Positions 51,400 to 59,086 of a stretch of DNA of 64,000 nucleotides are shown here, piece by piece. The position numbers and the translations under genes are program-made. Positions within the stretch are counted from its first letter, which is position 1; each line of letters starts with the position of its first letter. Below the pieces are notes generated by a model, which did not search any database, was not told the origin of the DNA, and worked only from the letters and a program-made list of their open reading frames with translations. This DNA is from Zoogloea sp021286885. Lineage in GTDB: Bacteria; Pseudomonadota; Gammaproteobacteria; Burkholderiales; Rhodocyclaceae. The DNA lies in assembly GCF_041915215.1 (NCBI RefSeq), contig NZ_JAYSBV010000001.1; one strand, 5' to 3'.

Positions 51400-51763
51400 G
51401 GGGCCGACATGGTTTCGACGTGGGTTGCGAAGCAGATCAGGGCATACCGAGGACCAGTTACCTCGTAAATCCACTGGAAAACTACAAACGCCAACGACGA
51501 GCGTTTCGCTCTGGCCGCTTAAGGCCTAAGCCGTTGCACCGGCAGGTTCCTGGGCCGGATGGGGTCAAACCCATTGCAACGTCATTCACAGGAACTAGCA
51601 GAGGGTCGGGTTACTTGGCTCCGCGCGAAACTCTAGGTGACTCGCCCGTGGTCGGCCTGCCGACTGGCTAAACCCCGGGTTAAATCCAAGTAGGTCGGCT
51701 AAGTATGTAGAACTGACTGTAGAGGACTTGCGGACGGGGGTTCGATTCCCCCCGGCTCCACCA
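51400..51763 (+). ncRNA. ssrA: Transfer-messenger RNA (tmRNA)
   Basis: 364 bases. The 5' end GGGGCCGACATGGTTTCGACG pairs with the 3' end, which has the T-arm GGTTCGATTCC and encoded CCA, forming the tRNA-Ala-like part. The tag reading frame is GCC AAC GAC GAG CGT TTC GCT CTG GCC GCT TAA (51490-51522), giving ANDERFALAA, ending in the usual degradation signal. Frees stalled ribosomes with SmpB (not in the window). Confidence 0.97.
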
Positions 51764-51767
51764 GATT

Positions 51768-51798
51768 AAAGGGCTCGGATAATCTCCGGGCCCTTTTT
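51768..51798 (+). terminator. Rho-independent terminator of ssrA
   Basis: AAGGGCTCGGA (51769-51779) pairs with TCCGGGCCCTT (51785-51795, one G-T), followed by TTT. Five bases after the tmRNA 3' end. Confidence 0.88.
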
Positions 51799-51941
51799 CT
51801 TGCCTGAAATCCCCGCGTCACGCGGAGTTCCGGCAATCTGTGCTGCGGATAGGCGCAGATGCAGATTTAGCGAAATCAACAACTTACGCACGCCAGTTCA
51901 TCGTCAACCAAGGCCACCAGTCACCAGCACAACTAGACGGT

Positions 51942-51956
51942 GTACGTCACTTGTAC
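51942..51956. promoter_or_regulatory. Possible operator/promoter element of the toxin-antitoxin pair
   Basis: GTAC repeated with seven bases between (51942-51945, 51953-51956) about 40 bases before the antitoxin start. RHH antitoxins bind repeated short sites in this place. Position and repeat are the only support. AGAGGTG lies seven bases before the antitoxin ATG. The rest of 51799-51995 shows nothing I recognise. Confidence 0.3.
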
Positions 51957-51995
51957 TAACATTGCGGCAGTTGATCTAACAAAAGAGGTGCTGCC

Positions 51996-52289
51996 ATGAC
52001 TGCCGTTGCATCGTCGCCTTCCGCCCGTTCTGCCCGACTTGGGCTGCGCGCTACCCCCGAACAGGAGGCGGTGCTGCGCCGTGCCGCCGAGGTGGCCCAC
52101 AAATCGCTGACCGACTTCATCCTCGACAGCGCGTGCCTGGCCGCCGAGCAGACCCTGCTCGATCAGCGGTTGTTCATGGTCTCGGGTAGCCAGTACCAGG
52201 CCCTGATGGATCTGCTGGATCGCCCCGAACAGACCAATGAAGGTTTGCGTGATCTGTTTGCCCGCAAGGCGCCCTGGGATACGAAGTGA
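51996..52289 (+). CDS. Type II antitoxin, DUF1778 ribbon-helix-helix (TacA-like)
   Basis: 97 aa. The N-terminal strand SARLGLRATPEQEAVLRRAAEVAHKSLTDFILDSA is the RHH DNA-binding fold of DUF1778. The C-terminal half (LFMVSGSQYQALMDLLDRPEQTNEGLRDLFARKAPWDTK) is the toxin-neutralising part. It represses its own operon in known cases. Its stop overlaps the toxin start as GTGA. Confidence 0.92.
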   Translation: MTAVASSPSARSARLGLRATPEQEAVLRRAAEVAHKSLTDFILDSACLAAEQTLLDQRLFMVSGSQYQALMDLLDRPEQTNEGLRDLFARKAPWDTK

Positions 52290-52786
52290 CGTTGCACGCA
52301 CCGGAGCCTCTGGCCGCGCAGCATCGGCTGGAGGGTTTTGATTGCGGCAAGCCCGCGCTGAATGACTGGCTGTTGCGCCACGCCCGCCAGGCACAGGGCA
52401 GTGGCTCGGCTAAGACCTTCGTCGTTGCCGAGGACGATGGCCGCGTGGCGGGCTACTTCAGCCTGACCGTGGGTCAAGTTGACACACTGGAGGCGCCGGA
52501 GCGCATCCGCAAGGGGATGGGGCGGTTCCCTTTGCCAGTGGTGATCCTGGCGAGGCTGGCAGTATCAATTCACGATCAGGGGCGAGGTATAGGCTTTGGC
52601 CTGCTGCAGGACTCGATTCGCCGTACGATGCTGATTGCCGAACAGGCCGGCATCCGTGCCATGCTGACCCACCCCATCGATGAAGAAGCAGCGAGGTTCT
52701 ATACCCGGTTCGGGTTCATTGCCTCACCGCTGCGCGAACAGCAATTGCTGCTGCTTTTGAAGGACGCCCGTCGCTGGGTCCGCTGA
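52286..52786 (+). CDS. Type II toxin, GNAT acetyltransferase (TacT-like)
   Basis: 166 aa from a GTG at 52286. Acetyl-CoA site DQGRGIGFGLLQDSIRR; LARLAVSIHDQG is beta-4 of the GNAT fold. FYTRFGF near the C-terminus has the Tyr used in catalysis by TacT toxins, which acetylate the amino group of charged tRNAs and stop translation. FDCGKPALNDWLLRHARQAQ is typical of this subfamily. Coupled to the antitoxin by a GTGA overlap. The target tRNA cannot be told from sequence. Confidence 0.9.
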   Translation: MTLHAPEPLAAQHRLEGFDCGKPALNDWLLRHARQAQGSGSAKTFVVAEDDGRVAGYFSLTVGQVDTLEAPERIRKGMGRFPLPVVILARLAVSIHDQGRGIGFGLLQDSIRRTMLIAEQAGIRAMLTHPIDEEAARFYTRFGFIASPLREQQLLLLLKDARRWVR

Positions 52787-53011
52787 ACCATGACCATCGG
52801 ATCTGTAGTGGTCCAATCCCCCCAGACACCCCCATAAGCTTTTCCCCTGCCGCCCACAGCCCATCATTGATGGTCGCCAGGGCGCCAAGACGTGAGCAAA
52901 TTCCGCGCAAATCGCCCACTTCATGAGCCTTCTGGCTTTAGGGCGGCAAATCGACAGGGGCATGCCCCCCCTTGCACCACCCCGGTGCATACCTATACAC
53001 TTCGCGCCGTT
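52787..53011. other. Gene-free stretch between toxin gene and riboswitch, with an IS-end-like sequence
   Basis: No reading frame here has family-like features. At 52804 the sequence TGTAGTGGTCCAAT followed by CCAGACACC looks like the outer end of some IS3-type elements (TG start, GGTCC, GACACC). No transposase or partner end is seen. Otherwise nothing recognisable. Confidence 0.3.
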
Positions 53012-53203
53012 ACAGGTGTCATCCCCGGATTCCACGGGGATGATGAAACGGGAAGTCCGGTGACATCCGGGGCGTTTGGCCCCAGATCATTCCGGCGCAG
53101 CCCCCGCTGCTGTGAGCCTGACGAGGCCACCCCTACGCCACTGGGCATTTGTCCGGGAAGGTTGGGTGGTTGAGCTTGAAGGCAAGCCAGAAGACCGGCC
53201 TGT
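53012..53203 (+). promoter_or_regulatory. Cobalamin riboswitch upstream of cbiM
   Basis: Closing helix P1 ACAGGT (53012-53017) / GCCTGT (53198-53203). The conserved cobalamin-aptamer blocks appear in order: AACGGGAAGTCCGGTG, GCAGCCCCCGCTGCTGTGA, the B12 box region GCCACTGGGCATTTGTCCGGGAAGG, and AAGCCAGAAGACCGGCC. It should repress the corrinoid operon when adenosyl- or other cobalamin is abundant. Confidence 0.93.
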
Positions 53204-53431
53204 GATTTTGTGGTGTGGTAGGGCCCCGGGGTGTGGGGAGTGCCAACCGATGGGGTATTCCCGTTCCTGTGCCGTGGATTCCGTGTATTGGCTGTTGCTG
53301 TTTCTGGGCTTTGCCTGGGTGTGGCCTGAACACGGTTTTTGTCTTTCGGCGCCATACGCCTCCGTCTGGTTGTCTCGTCGTGTACCCCAAGCCTTGCTGC
53401 GCCGTATCCAATTTTCATGGAGTCGCCAGCA
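53204..53431 (+). other. Leader between riboswitch aptamer and cbiM
   Basis: 228 bases with no supported gene. It must contain the expression platform. No classical terminator with a T run was found. A GC-rich inverted segment around 53221-53240 (GGGCCCCGGGG) may pair. GGAG nine bases before the ATG at 53432 is the likely ribosome binding site, so control may be translational or Rho-dependent. Confidence 0.45.
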
Positions 53432-54061
53432 ATGCACATCGAACCGGGGTATATCGCCAGTGCCAAAATTCTCGCCGCCAACGCCGTCGCCTTGGGCGTG
53501 GTGGGCAGCCAGGCCAAGCGCATCGTCCAGCAGCCGCAACTGATCCTCAAAAGCCTGATCGCCGGGGTGTTCTTCACCCTGTTCATGCAATCCTTCCACA
53601 TGCCGGTGGGCCCCTCCGAGCTGCACTTTCTGGGCGCCATGGCGATTTACCTGAGCCTGGGCTTCACCCCCACCCTGCTCGGCTTCGGCCTGGGCCTGCT
53701 GCTTCAGGGGCTGGTGTTTGAACCCGCCGACCTGCTGCACCTGGGCGTGAACTTCCTCTCCCTCGCCCTGCCCCTGATGCTGGTGCACAAGCTTCAGGGC
53801 GACGCGGCCGGCAAGCTGCCGAGCGTGGCTGCCATTCTTAAGCGGGATGCGGTGTTTTACAGCGGCGTGACCGCCATGGTGGGCTTCTGGCTCTCCATCG
53901 GTGAAGTGGCCACGCCCTTCTCTGCCTGGGCCGCGTTTACCGCCAGCTACATCCCCGTGGTGATGGCCGAGCCCCTGCTCACCCTGGCCGTGCTGCATCT
54001 GGTGCACAAGGGCCGGGATCTGGCCGCCGTGCGTTATTGCTTCACTGCCCGGGCGGTTTAA
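53432..54061 (+). CDS. cbiM: CbiM-like cobalt/cobalamin ECF transport permease, solo
   Basis: 209 aa integral membrane protein. It starts MHIEPGYIAS; the His at position 2 is the metal-binding N-terminal His of CbiM/NikM substrate-specific components. Six or so hydrophobic helices follow (LIAGVFFTLFMQSF, LGAMAIYLSLGFTPTLLGFGLGLLLQG, LGVNFLSLALPLMLVH, FTASYIPVVMAEPLLTLAVLHLVH). The start at 53432 is chosen for its Shine-Dalgarno sequence; the frame stays open to 53339 but upstream codons are not conserved. No cbiN, cbiQ or cbiO follows, so it is a stand-alone M unit. Placed under the riboswitch and first in the corrinoid operon, cobalt uptake is the likely role. Confidence 0.85.
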   Translation: MHIEPGYIASAKILAANAVALGVVGSQAKRIVQQPQLILKSLIAGVFFTLFMQSFHMPVGPSELHFLGAMAIYLSLGFTPTLLGFGLGLLLQGLVFEPADLLHLGVNFLSLALPLMLVHKLQGDAAGKLPSVAAILKRDAVFYSGVTAMVGFWLSIGEVATPFSAWAAFTASYIPVVMAEPLLTLAVLHLVHKGRDLAAVRYCFTARAV

Positions 54062-54064
54062 GCC

Positions 54065-54871
54065 ATGCCCGGCAAGGTTTGGTTTGTGGGCGCCGGCCCC
54101 GGCGACCCGGAGCTGCTCACCGTGAAGGGCCAGCGCCTGCTGGCCCGGGCCGGGGCGATTCTGTTTGCCGGCTCCTTGGTGGATCAGGCCGCCACGGCCT
54201 ATGCGCCCGCCGGCTGCGAGATTCGGGACTCCAAGGACATGACCCTGGAGGAGATGAGCGCCTGGCTGGCCGAGCAGTGCGCCCGTCACGAAACGGTGGT
54301 ACGCCTGCAAACCGGCGATCCGGGCCTCTACGGGGCGCTGATCGAAGTCACCCGCCCCCTCACCGCTGCCGGCATCGAATGGGCCGTGGTGCCGGGGGTC
54401 TCGTCGGCCTTCGCCTCGGCGGCGGCGGCGGGCGAGTCGCTGACCTTGCCGGAAGTCACCCAGACCGTGATCCTGACCCGGGTGGCGGGGCGCACGCCCA
54501 TGCCCCCCGGTGAAGAACTGGAAGCCCTGGCCGCCCACCGCAGCACCCTGTGCATCTTTTTGTCCATCACCTTGCTGCACAAGGTGCAAGACGCCCTGCG
54601 CGCCGCCGGCTGGGCCGAGGATGCGCCGATGGTGGTGGTGCAGAAAGCCAGCTGGCCCGGCCAGGAAAAGATCATTCGCGGCACCCTCGCCGACATCAAG
54701 CAACGCTGCCAGGCCGAAAAAGTGGGCAGCCAGGCCATGATCATCGCCAGCCCCACCCTGGGCGCGGCCGACTGGCCCGAGCTGGCCCGCTCCAAGCTCT
54801 ACGACCCCAGCTTTAGCCACCGCTTCCGCAAGGCCAGCGCGCCCCCCGCCCCCTCCGAGGACACCCCATGA
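54065..54871 (+). CDS. cobM: Precorrin-4 C11-methyltransferase (CobM/CbiF)
   Basis: SAM-dependent methyltransferase of corrin ring synthesis, 268 aa. VWFVGAGPGDPELLTVKG at the start is the family signature, then RLQTGDPGLYGALIEV, VPGVSSAFASAAAAGESLTLPEVTQTVILTR (typical of CobM) and VVVQKASWPGQEKIIRGTL. Starts three bases after the cbiM stop; its stop overlaps the cbiX ATG. Confidence 0.96.
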   Translation: MPGKVWFVGAGPGDPELLTVKGQRLLARAGAILFAGSLVDQAATAYAPAGCEIRDSKDMTLEEMSAWLAEQCARHETVVRLQTGDPGLYGALIEVTRPLTAAGIEWAVVPGVSSAFASAAAAGESLTLPEVTQTVILTRVAGRTPMPPGEELEALAAHRSTLCIFLSITLLHKVQDALRAAGWAEDAPMVVVQKASWPGQEKIIRGTLADIKQRCQAEKVGSQAMIIASPTLGAADWPELARSKLYDPSFSHRFRKASAPPAPSEDTP

Positions 54872-55878
54872 ACGACACCGCCATCCTCCTGGTCGGCCAC
54901 GGTTCCCGTAACCGGGACGGCAACAAGGAAATCCTCCATTTCGCTGCCCAATGGCGCGAGCAGCACCCCACTTGGCGCATTGAAGTGTGCTTCATCGAAC
55001 ACGCCGAAGTGCTGCTCGACGAGGGCCTGGACCGGGCCGCCCGGGGGGCATCCCAAGTCAAGGTGATTCCCTTCATCCTCAACGCCGCCGGCCACGTGAA
55101 GATGGAGCTGCCCGCCGCCATCGAGCGCGCCCGCCAGCGTCACCCAGGCGTGGCGTTCAGCTGCACCCGCCACCTGGGCATGGGGCGCGAGATTCTGGGC
55201 GTGCTGCAAGGCCAGCTGGACCGGCTGATGAAATCCCTCGCCATGCCCGACCCGCGCACCACCGGCGTGGTGCTGCTGGGGCGCGGATCTTCCGACGCGG
55301 GCGCCAATGGCGAACTGGCCAAAATGGCCCGCTGGGTGTTTGAAGACAACCATCATGACTTGGTGGATCTGGCCTTCACCAGCATCACCTGGCCGCGCCT
55401 GGAAAGCGTGGTGCAGCGCCATGTGCGCCTGGGCATGGGGCAGATCTGCATCGTGCCGGTGTATCTCTTCACCGGCGTGCTGATGGAGCGCATCAAGGCC
55501 CAGGTGGAGCGCCTGCGCCAGCAATACCCCCAGGTGAGCTTTGCCCTGGGCAGCCACTTCGGCTTTGATCCGGGCATCTTCCGCCTGCTGGATAGCCGAG
55601 TGGGCGCCGGAGAAGACGCCGACGCCGCCCTGCTGGAGTGCGACGGCTGCAAATACCGCCTCGCCGCCGAAGCCGAGCATCTGCACGACCACAGCCACAC
55701 CCATGTGCACGGGGATGAACACGGCCACCCTGAACACCACGACCACGGACACGACCATAGCCACGGCCACACCGCCCACCACTGCGGCCACGATCACGGC
55801 CCCTGCCACGGTCATGACCACGATCACGGCCATGACCACGGCCACGCACACCCCCACGCCGCAAGCACCCCCGCCTGA
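54868..55878 (+). CDS. cbiX: Sirohydrochlorin cobaltochelatase CbiX with His-rich tail
   Basis: Inserts Co2+ into sirohydrochlorin early in the anaerobic cobalamin route. 336 aa, the long two-lobe form: lobe 1 LLVGHGSRNRDGNKEI with its metal-binding His; lobe 2 GVVLLGRGSSDAGANGELAKMAR. IVPVYLFTGVLMERI and the C-terminal FALGSHFGFDPGIF are conserved. Residues ~269-336 are a tail with 28 His, mostly as HDHGH-type repeats, plus two Cys. The tail probably stores or hands over cobalt. Overlaps cobM by four bases. Confidence 0.95.
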   Translation: MNDTAILLVGHGSRNRDGNKEILHFAAQWREQHPTWRIEVCFIEHAEVLLDEGLDRAARGASQVKVIPFILNAAGHVKMELPAAIERARQRHPGVAFSCTRHLGMGREILGVLQGQLDRLMKSLAMPDPRTTGVVLLGRGSSDAGANGELAKMARWVFEDNHHDLVDLAFTSITWPRLESVVQRHVRLGMGQICIVPVYLFTGVLMERIKAQVERLRQQYPQVSFALGSHFGFDPGIFRLLDSRVGAGEDADAALLECDGCKYRLAAEAEHLHDHSHTHVHGDEHGHPEHHDHGHDHSHGHTAHHCGHDHGPCHGHDHDHGHDHGHAHPHAASTPA

Positions 55879-55881
55879 ACC

Positions 55882-56574
55882 ATGAGCACCGCGACCCTGC
55901 ATCCCCAAGGCAACACCGTCACCGAGCAACTCACCGCCGCCGGACGGGCGATTGAGCATGATTCGTTTGCCATCATCGACCAGGAAGCCGGCCCCCACGC
56001 CTACACGGCCGAGCAATGGCCCCTGGTGCGGCGCATGATCCACGCCAACGCCGACTTCGAGTTCAACGGCCTCACCCGCTTTCACCCCCGGGCCATGCAG
56101 GCCGGGCTGGCGCGCATTCTGGCGGGCAACACCCCCGTGGTGGCCGATGTGGAGATGATCTGCGTGGGGCTTTCCAAGCCCCGGCTAGCCCACTTCGGCA
56201 TCAGCACCCACCAGTTCATTTCCGACCCGGACGTGATCGCCGCCGCCCAGGCCGAAGACACCACCCGCGCCGTGCAGGCCATGCGCAAGGCCCACCGGCT
56301 GGGCCTGCTGGACGGGGCCATCGTGGGCATCGGCAACGCGCCCACGGCGCTGATCGAAGTGGTGCGCCTGATCCGCGAAGAAGGCGCCCGCCCGGCCCTG
56401 ATCGTGGGCATGCCCGTGGGCTTTGTCTCGGCGGCAGAATCCAAGGATCTGCTGATGACCCTGGATGACACCCCCTGGGTGGCCATTGCCGGTCGCAAGG
56501 GTGGCTCCACCCTGGTGGTGGCCGCCATCCATGCCCTGCTGGGGCTGGCCGAAGCCGCCACCCGCCGCCCCTAA
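55882..56574 (+). CDS. cobH: Precorrin-8X methylmutase (CobH/CbiC)
   Basis: Moves the C11 methyl group to C12, giving (hydrogeno)byrinate or cobyrinate. 230 aa. SFAIIDQEAGPHAYTAEQWPLVRRMIHANADFEF contains the region with the catalytic His environment; VVADVEMICVGL, GIGNAPTALIEVVRLI and GMPVGFVSAAESKDLL are family signatures. In the middle of the corrinoid operon. Confidence 0.96.
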   Translation: MSTATLHPQGNTVTEQLTAAGRAIEHDSFAIIDQEAGPHAYTAEQWPLVRRMIHANADFEFNGLTRFHPRAMQAGLARILAGNTPVVADVEMICVGLSKPRLAHFGISTHQFISDPDVIAAAQAEDTTRAVQAMRKAHRLGLLDGAIVGIGNAPTALIEVVRLIREEGARPALIVGMPVGFVSAAESKDLLMTLDDTPWVAIAGRKGGSTLVVAAIHALLGLAEAATRRP

Positions 56575-56613
56575 GCCCACACCTGAACCCACGCTGAAGC
56601 AAAGCCACCCACC

Positions 56614-57783
56614 ATGAGCATGGGACACGCCCAGACCCCGCCCGCCGCCCCCGTTGAAAAAGTCCGCAAGGGTGACGCCAAGCGCGACCGGGGCAATCGC
56701 ACCGGCTTCTCCACCGGCGCCAACTCGGCCGCTGCGGCCGCCGCCGCCACCCTGGGGCTGGTGCATGGCGAAGTGCCGCCCCAGGTGGAGTGCGTGCTGC
56801 CCAACACCCAGCGGGTGCGCTTTAACATCACCGAGGGCTGGACCGACGGCCAGCAGGCCCGGGCGGTGAGCATCAAGGATGCGGGCGACGACCCGGACGC
56901 CACCAACGGCGCCCACCTCACCGCCCTGGTGGAACGCCTGCCGGGCGCGGCCGGGCAGATCGTGCTGCGCGGCGGCCCCGGCGTGGGCACCGTCACCAAG
57001 GCCGGCCTGGGCCTGGACGTGGGCGGCCCGGCCATCAACCCGGTGCCCCAGCGCAATATCACCGACAACGTGCGCGTGGCCGGCGCGCCCATCCTGGCGG
57101 CAGGGGACGGCCTCGCCGTCACCATCTCGGTGCCCGGCGGCGAAGAAATGGCGAAAAAAACCCTGAACGCCCGCTTGGGCATTCTGGGGGGCATTTCCAT
57201 CCTCGGCACCACCGGCATCGTGCGCCCCTATTCCACCGCCGCCTTCCGCGCCAGCGTGGTGCAGGCGGTGGATGTGGCTGCTCGCCAGGGCCAGACCAGC
57301 GTGGTGTTCACCACCGGGGGCCGCACCGAAAAATGCGCCATGCGCTGCTTTCCCGAACTGGAGGAAAGCTGCTTCGTGCAGATGGGCGACTTCGTCAAAG
57401 CCGCCTTCCAGACCGCCGTCAAACACCGCATGGAACGGGTGATCGTGGGTGCCATGGTGGGCAAGCTGACCAAGATCGCCCAGGGGCTGTCGGTGACCCA
57501 CGCCTGGAAAGAGGAAGTTGATCGCACCCTGATCGCTGAAGCCGCTGCCGAAATCGGTGCCCCGCCTGATCTGGTGGAAGAAATCCGCGCCGCCGAAACC
57601 GCCCGCTTTGCCGCCGAACGGCTGGCCGAACTGGATCTGGCCGTGGCTTTCCACCGGGCCCTGGCGGTGCGCGCCATTCGCAGCCTGCGGGCCCGCTACC
57701 CCGGCCCCCACCGGCTCACCATCATGGCCTGCAACTTTGAAGGGGTGCCCATCGTGACCGTGGAAGAACATGAACTCGACTGA
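56614..57783 (+). CDS. cbiD: Cobalt-precorrin-5B C1-methyltransferase
   Basis: Enzyme specific to the anaerobic route, 389 aa. RTGFSTGANSAAAAAAATLGL is the CbiD start motif, then VSIKDAGDDPDATNGAHL, GTVTKAGLGLDVGGPAINPVPQ, TISVPGGEEMAKKTLNARLGILGGISILGTTGIVRPYSTAAF and GAMVGKLTKIAQG. Its presence together with cbiX and cbiG identifies the early-cobalt (anaerobic-type) pathway. The 3' end overlaps cobL by 14 bases. Confidence 0.97.
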   Translation: MSMGHAQTPPAAPVEKVRKGDAKRDRGNRTGFSTGANSAAAAAAATLGLVHGEVPPQVECVLPNTQRVRFNITEGWTDGQQARAVSIKDAGDDPDATNGAHLTALVERLPGAAGQIVLRGGPGVGTVTKAGLGLDVGGPAINPVPQRNITDNVRVAGAPILAAGDGLAVTISVPGGEEMAKKTLNARLGILGGISILGTTGIVRPYSTAAFRASVVQAVDVAARQGQTSVVFTTGGRTEKCAMRCFPELEESCFVQMGDFVKAAFQTAVKHRMERVIVGAMVGKLTKIAQGLSVTHAWKEEVDRTLIAEAAAEIGAPPDLVEEIRAAETARFAAERLAELDLAVAFHRALAVRAIRSLRARYPGPHRLTIMACNFEGVPIVTVEEHELD

Positions 57784-59086
57784 AACATCCGCCGCCGCCC
57801 TCGTCGGCATTCTGGACGACGGCTGGGCCGGGCTGGGTGATGCGGCCCGGGCCTGTCTGCAAAACGCCCGGCGCATTATCGGCGCCGCCCGCACCCTGGA
57901 TCTGGTGGCGCCCCACCTCAATGCCGAGCAAGGCCTGCAAGCCATGGACGGCCAGCTGGGCCGCGTTCCTGGCTGGCTGGCCGAGGCCCAGGCAGCGGGC
58001 GAGACCGCCGTGGTACTCGCCACCGGCGACCCCCTGTGCCACGGGATTGCCCGTTTCCTGATGAACAAGGGCGCCCGCTTCCGGGTGCTGCCCGCCGTCT
58101 CCACCCTGCAACTGGCCTTTGCCCGCTTCTGCCTGCCCTGGCAGGAAGCGCGGATCGCCTCGGTGCACAGCCAGGATGCAGGCGAATGGGCGGAAGGCGC
58201 CACGCCGGAACACGGCCTGTATCCGCTCGTCCGCCTGCTGGCCGAATCTCCCCTGCTGGGCGTATTCACCAGCCCCGAGAACAGCCCCGACCGCATCGCC
58301 CGCGCCCTGCTGGCGGCGGGCTTTGGCGACGAGGTGCGGCTCTCGGTGGCCACCCGGCTGGCCCTGCCCGATGAAAGCCTGCACCCGCGCCTGAGCCTCC
58401 ACGAAGCCGCTGCCCAGCGCTTTGCCGAGCCCAATGTGGTGATTCTGGAGCGCACAGCCCACCCGGCGGCCCGCCCCATTTTCGGCCTGGAAGAAACCGA
58501 CTACGTACAGCGTTTCCCCGAAAAAGGGCTGATCACCAAGCTGGAAGCCCGCGCCGTCTCCCTCGCCCGCCTGGGCCTGCGGGACACCAGCGTGGTCTGG
58601 GACATCGGCGCCGGCTCCGGCTCGGTGGGCCTGGAAGCCGCCCGGATTGCCCGTCGGGGCCACGTCTGGGCCATCGAAAAAAATTCTGCCGACGCCGCCA
58701 ATGCCCGGGAAAACGCCCGGCGCCTGCAAGCCAGCAACTACACCCTGCACGAGGGCAAGGCCCCCGCCGGCCTGGAACACTGGCCAGCGCCGGACGCGGT
58801 GTTCATCGGCGGCTCGGGGGGCGAACTGGAAGAACTCATCGCCCTCATCCTCGACCGTCTGCGCCCCGGTGGCCGGCTGGTGATGAACTTCGTCACCCTG
58901 GAAAACCTGGCCACCGCCACCGCCGCCCTCGCCCGCGCCGGCCTGCCCTGGGACGTGACCCAGCTTCAGGCCGCCCGCAGCCAACCCATACTCCACATGC
59001 ACCGGATGGCCGCCCAGAACCCGGTGTGGATCGTCACTGTGCGCAAGGAACCCCCATGCTCCCCTCCCCCCGCTACGGACGCCTGA
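57770..59086 (+). CDS. cobL: Precorrin-6Y C5,15-methyltransferase (decarboxylating), CbiE-CbiT fusion
   Basis: 438 aa. N-terminal CbiE domain (~1-215; VVLATGDPLCHGIARFL, VLPAVSTLQLAFARFCLPWQEA) methylates C5. C-terminal CbiT domain (~235-420; VWDIGAGSGSVGLEAARIAR is the SAM site, then IEKNSADAANARENARR, and DAVFIGGSGGELEELI) methylates C15 and decarboxylates the acetate side chain. The fused form is the CobL type. Its end overlaps cobI by 31 bases. Confidence 0.96.
   Translation: MNSTETSAAALVGILDDGWAGLGDAARACLQNARRIIGAARTLDLVAPHLNAEQGLQAMDGQLGRVPGWLAEAQAAGETAVVLATGDPLCHGIARFLMNKGARFRVLPAVSTLQLAFARFCLPWQEARIASVHSQDAGEWAEGATPEHGLYPLVRLLAESPLLGVFTSPENSPDRIARALLAAGFGDEVRLSVATRLALPDESLHPRLSLHEAAAQRFAEPNVVILERTAHPAARPIFGLEETDYVQRFPEKGLITKLEARAVSLARLGLRDTSVVWDIGAGSGSVGLEAARIARRGHVWAIEKNSADAANARENARRLQASNYTLHEGKAPAGLEHWPAPDAVFIGGSGGELEELIALILDRLRPGGRLVMNFVTLENLATATAALARAGLPWDVTQLQAARSQPILHMHRMAAQNPVWIVTVRKEPPCSPPPATDA

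Noticed and set aside
51342..51671. A 109-codon plus-strand frame before the toxin-antitoxin genes
   Set aside because: It lies across the ssrA gene, whose RNA ends and tag codons are clear. Not a protein gene.
53254..53455. Short hydrophobic plus-strand peptide after the first riboswitch (YWLLLFLGFAWVWPEHG)
   Set aside because: Considered as a CbtB-like small metal protein, but it runs through the cbiM start in another frame, has no ribosome binding site and no family match.
53087..54820. A 577-codon minus-strand frame opposite the riboswitch, cbiM and cobM
   Set aside because: Antisense to a riboswitch and two recognised genes; no domain seen.
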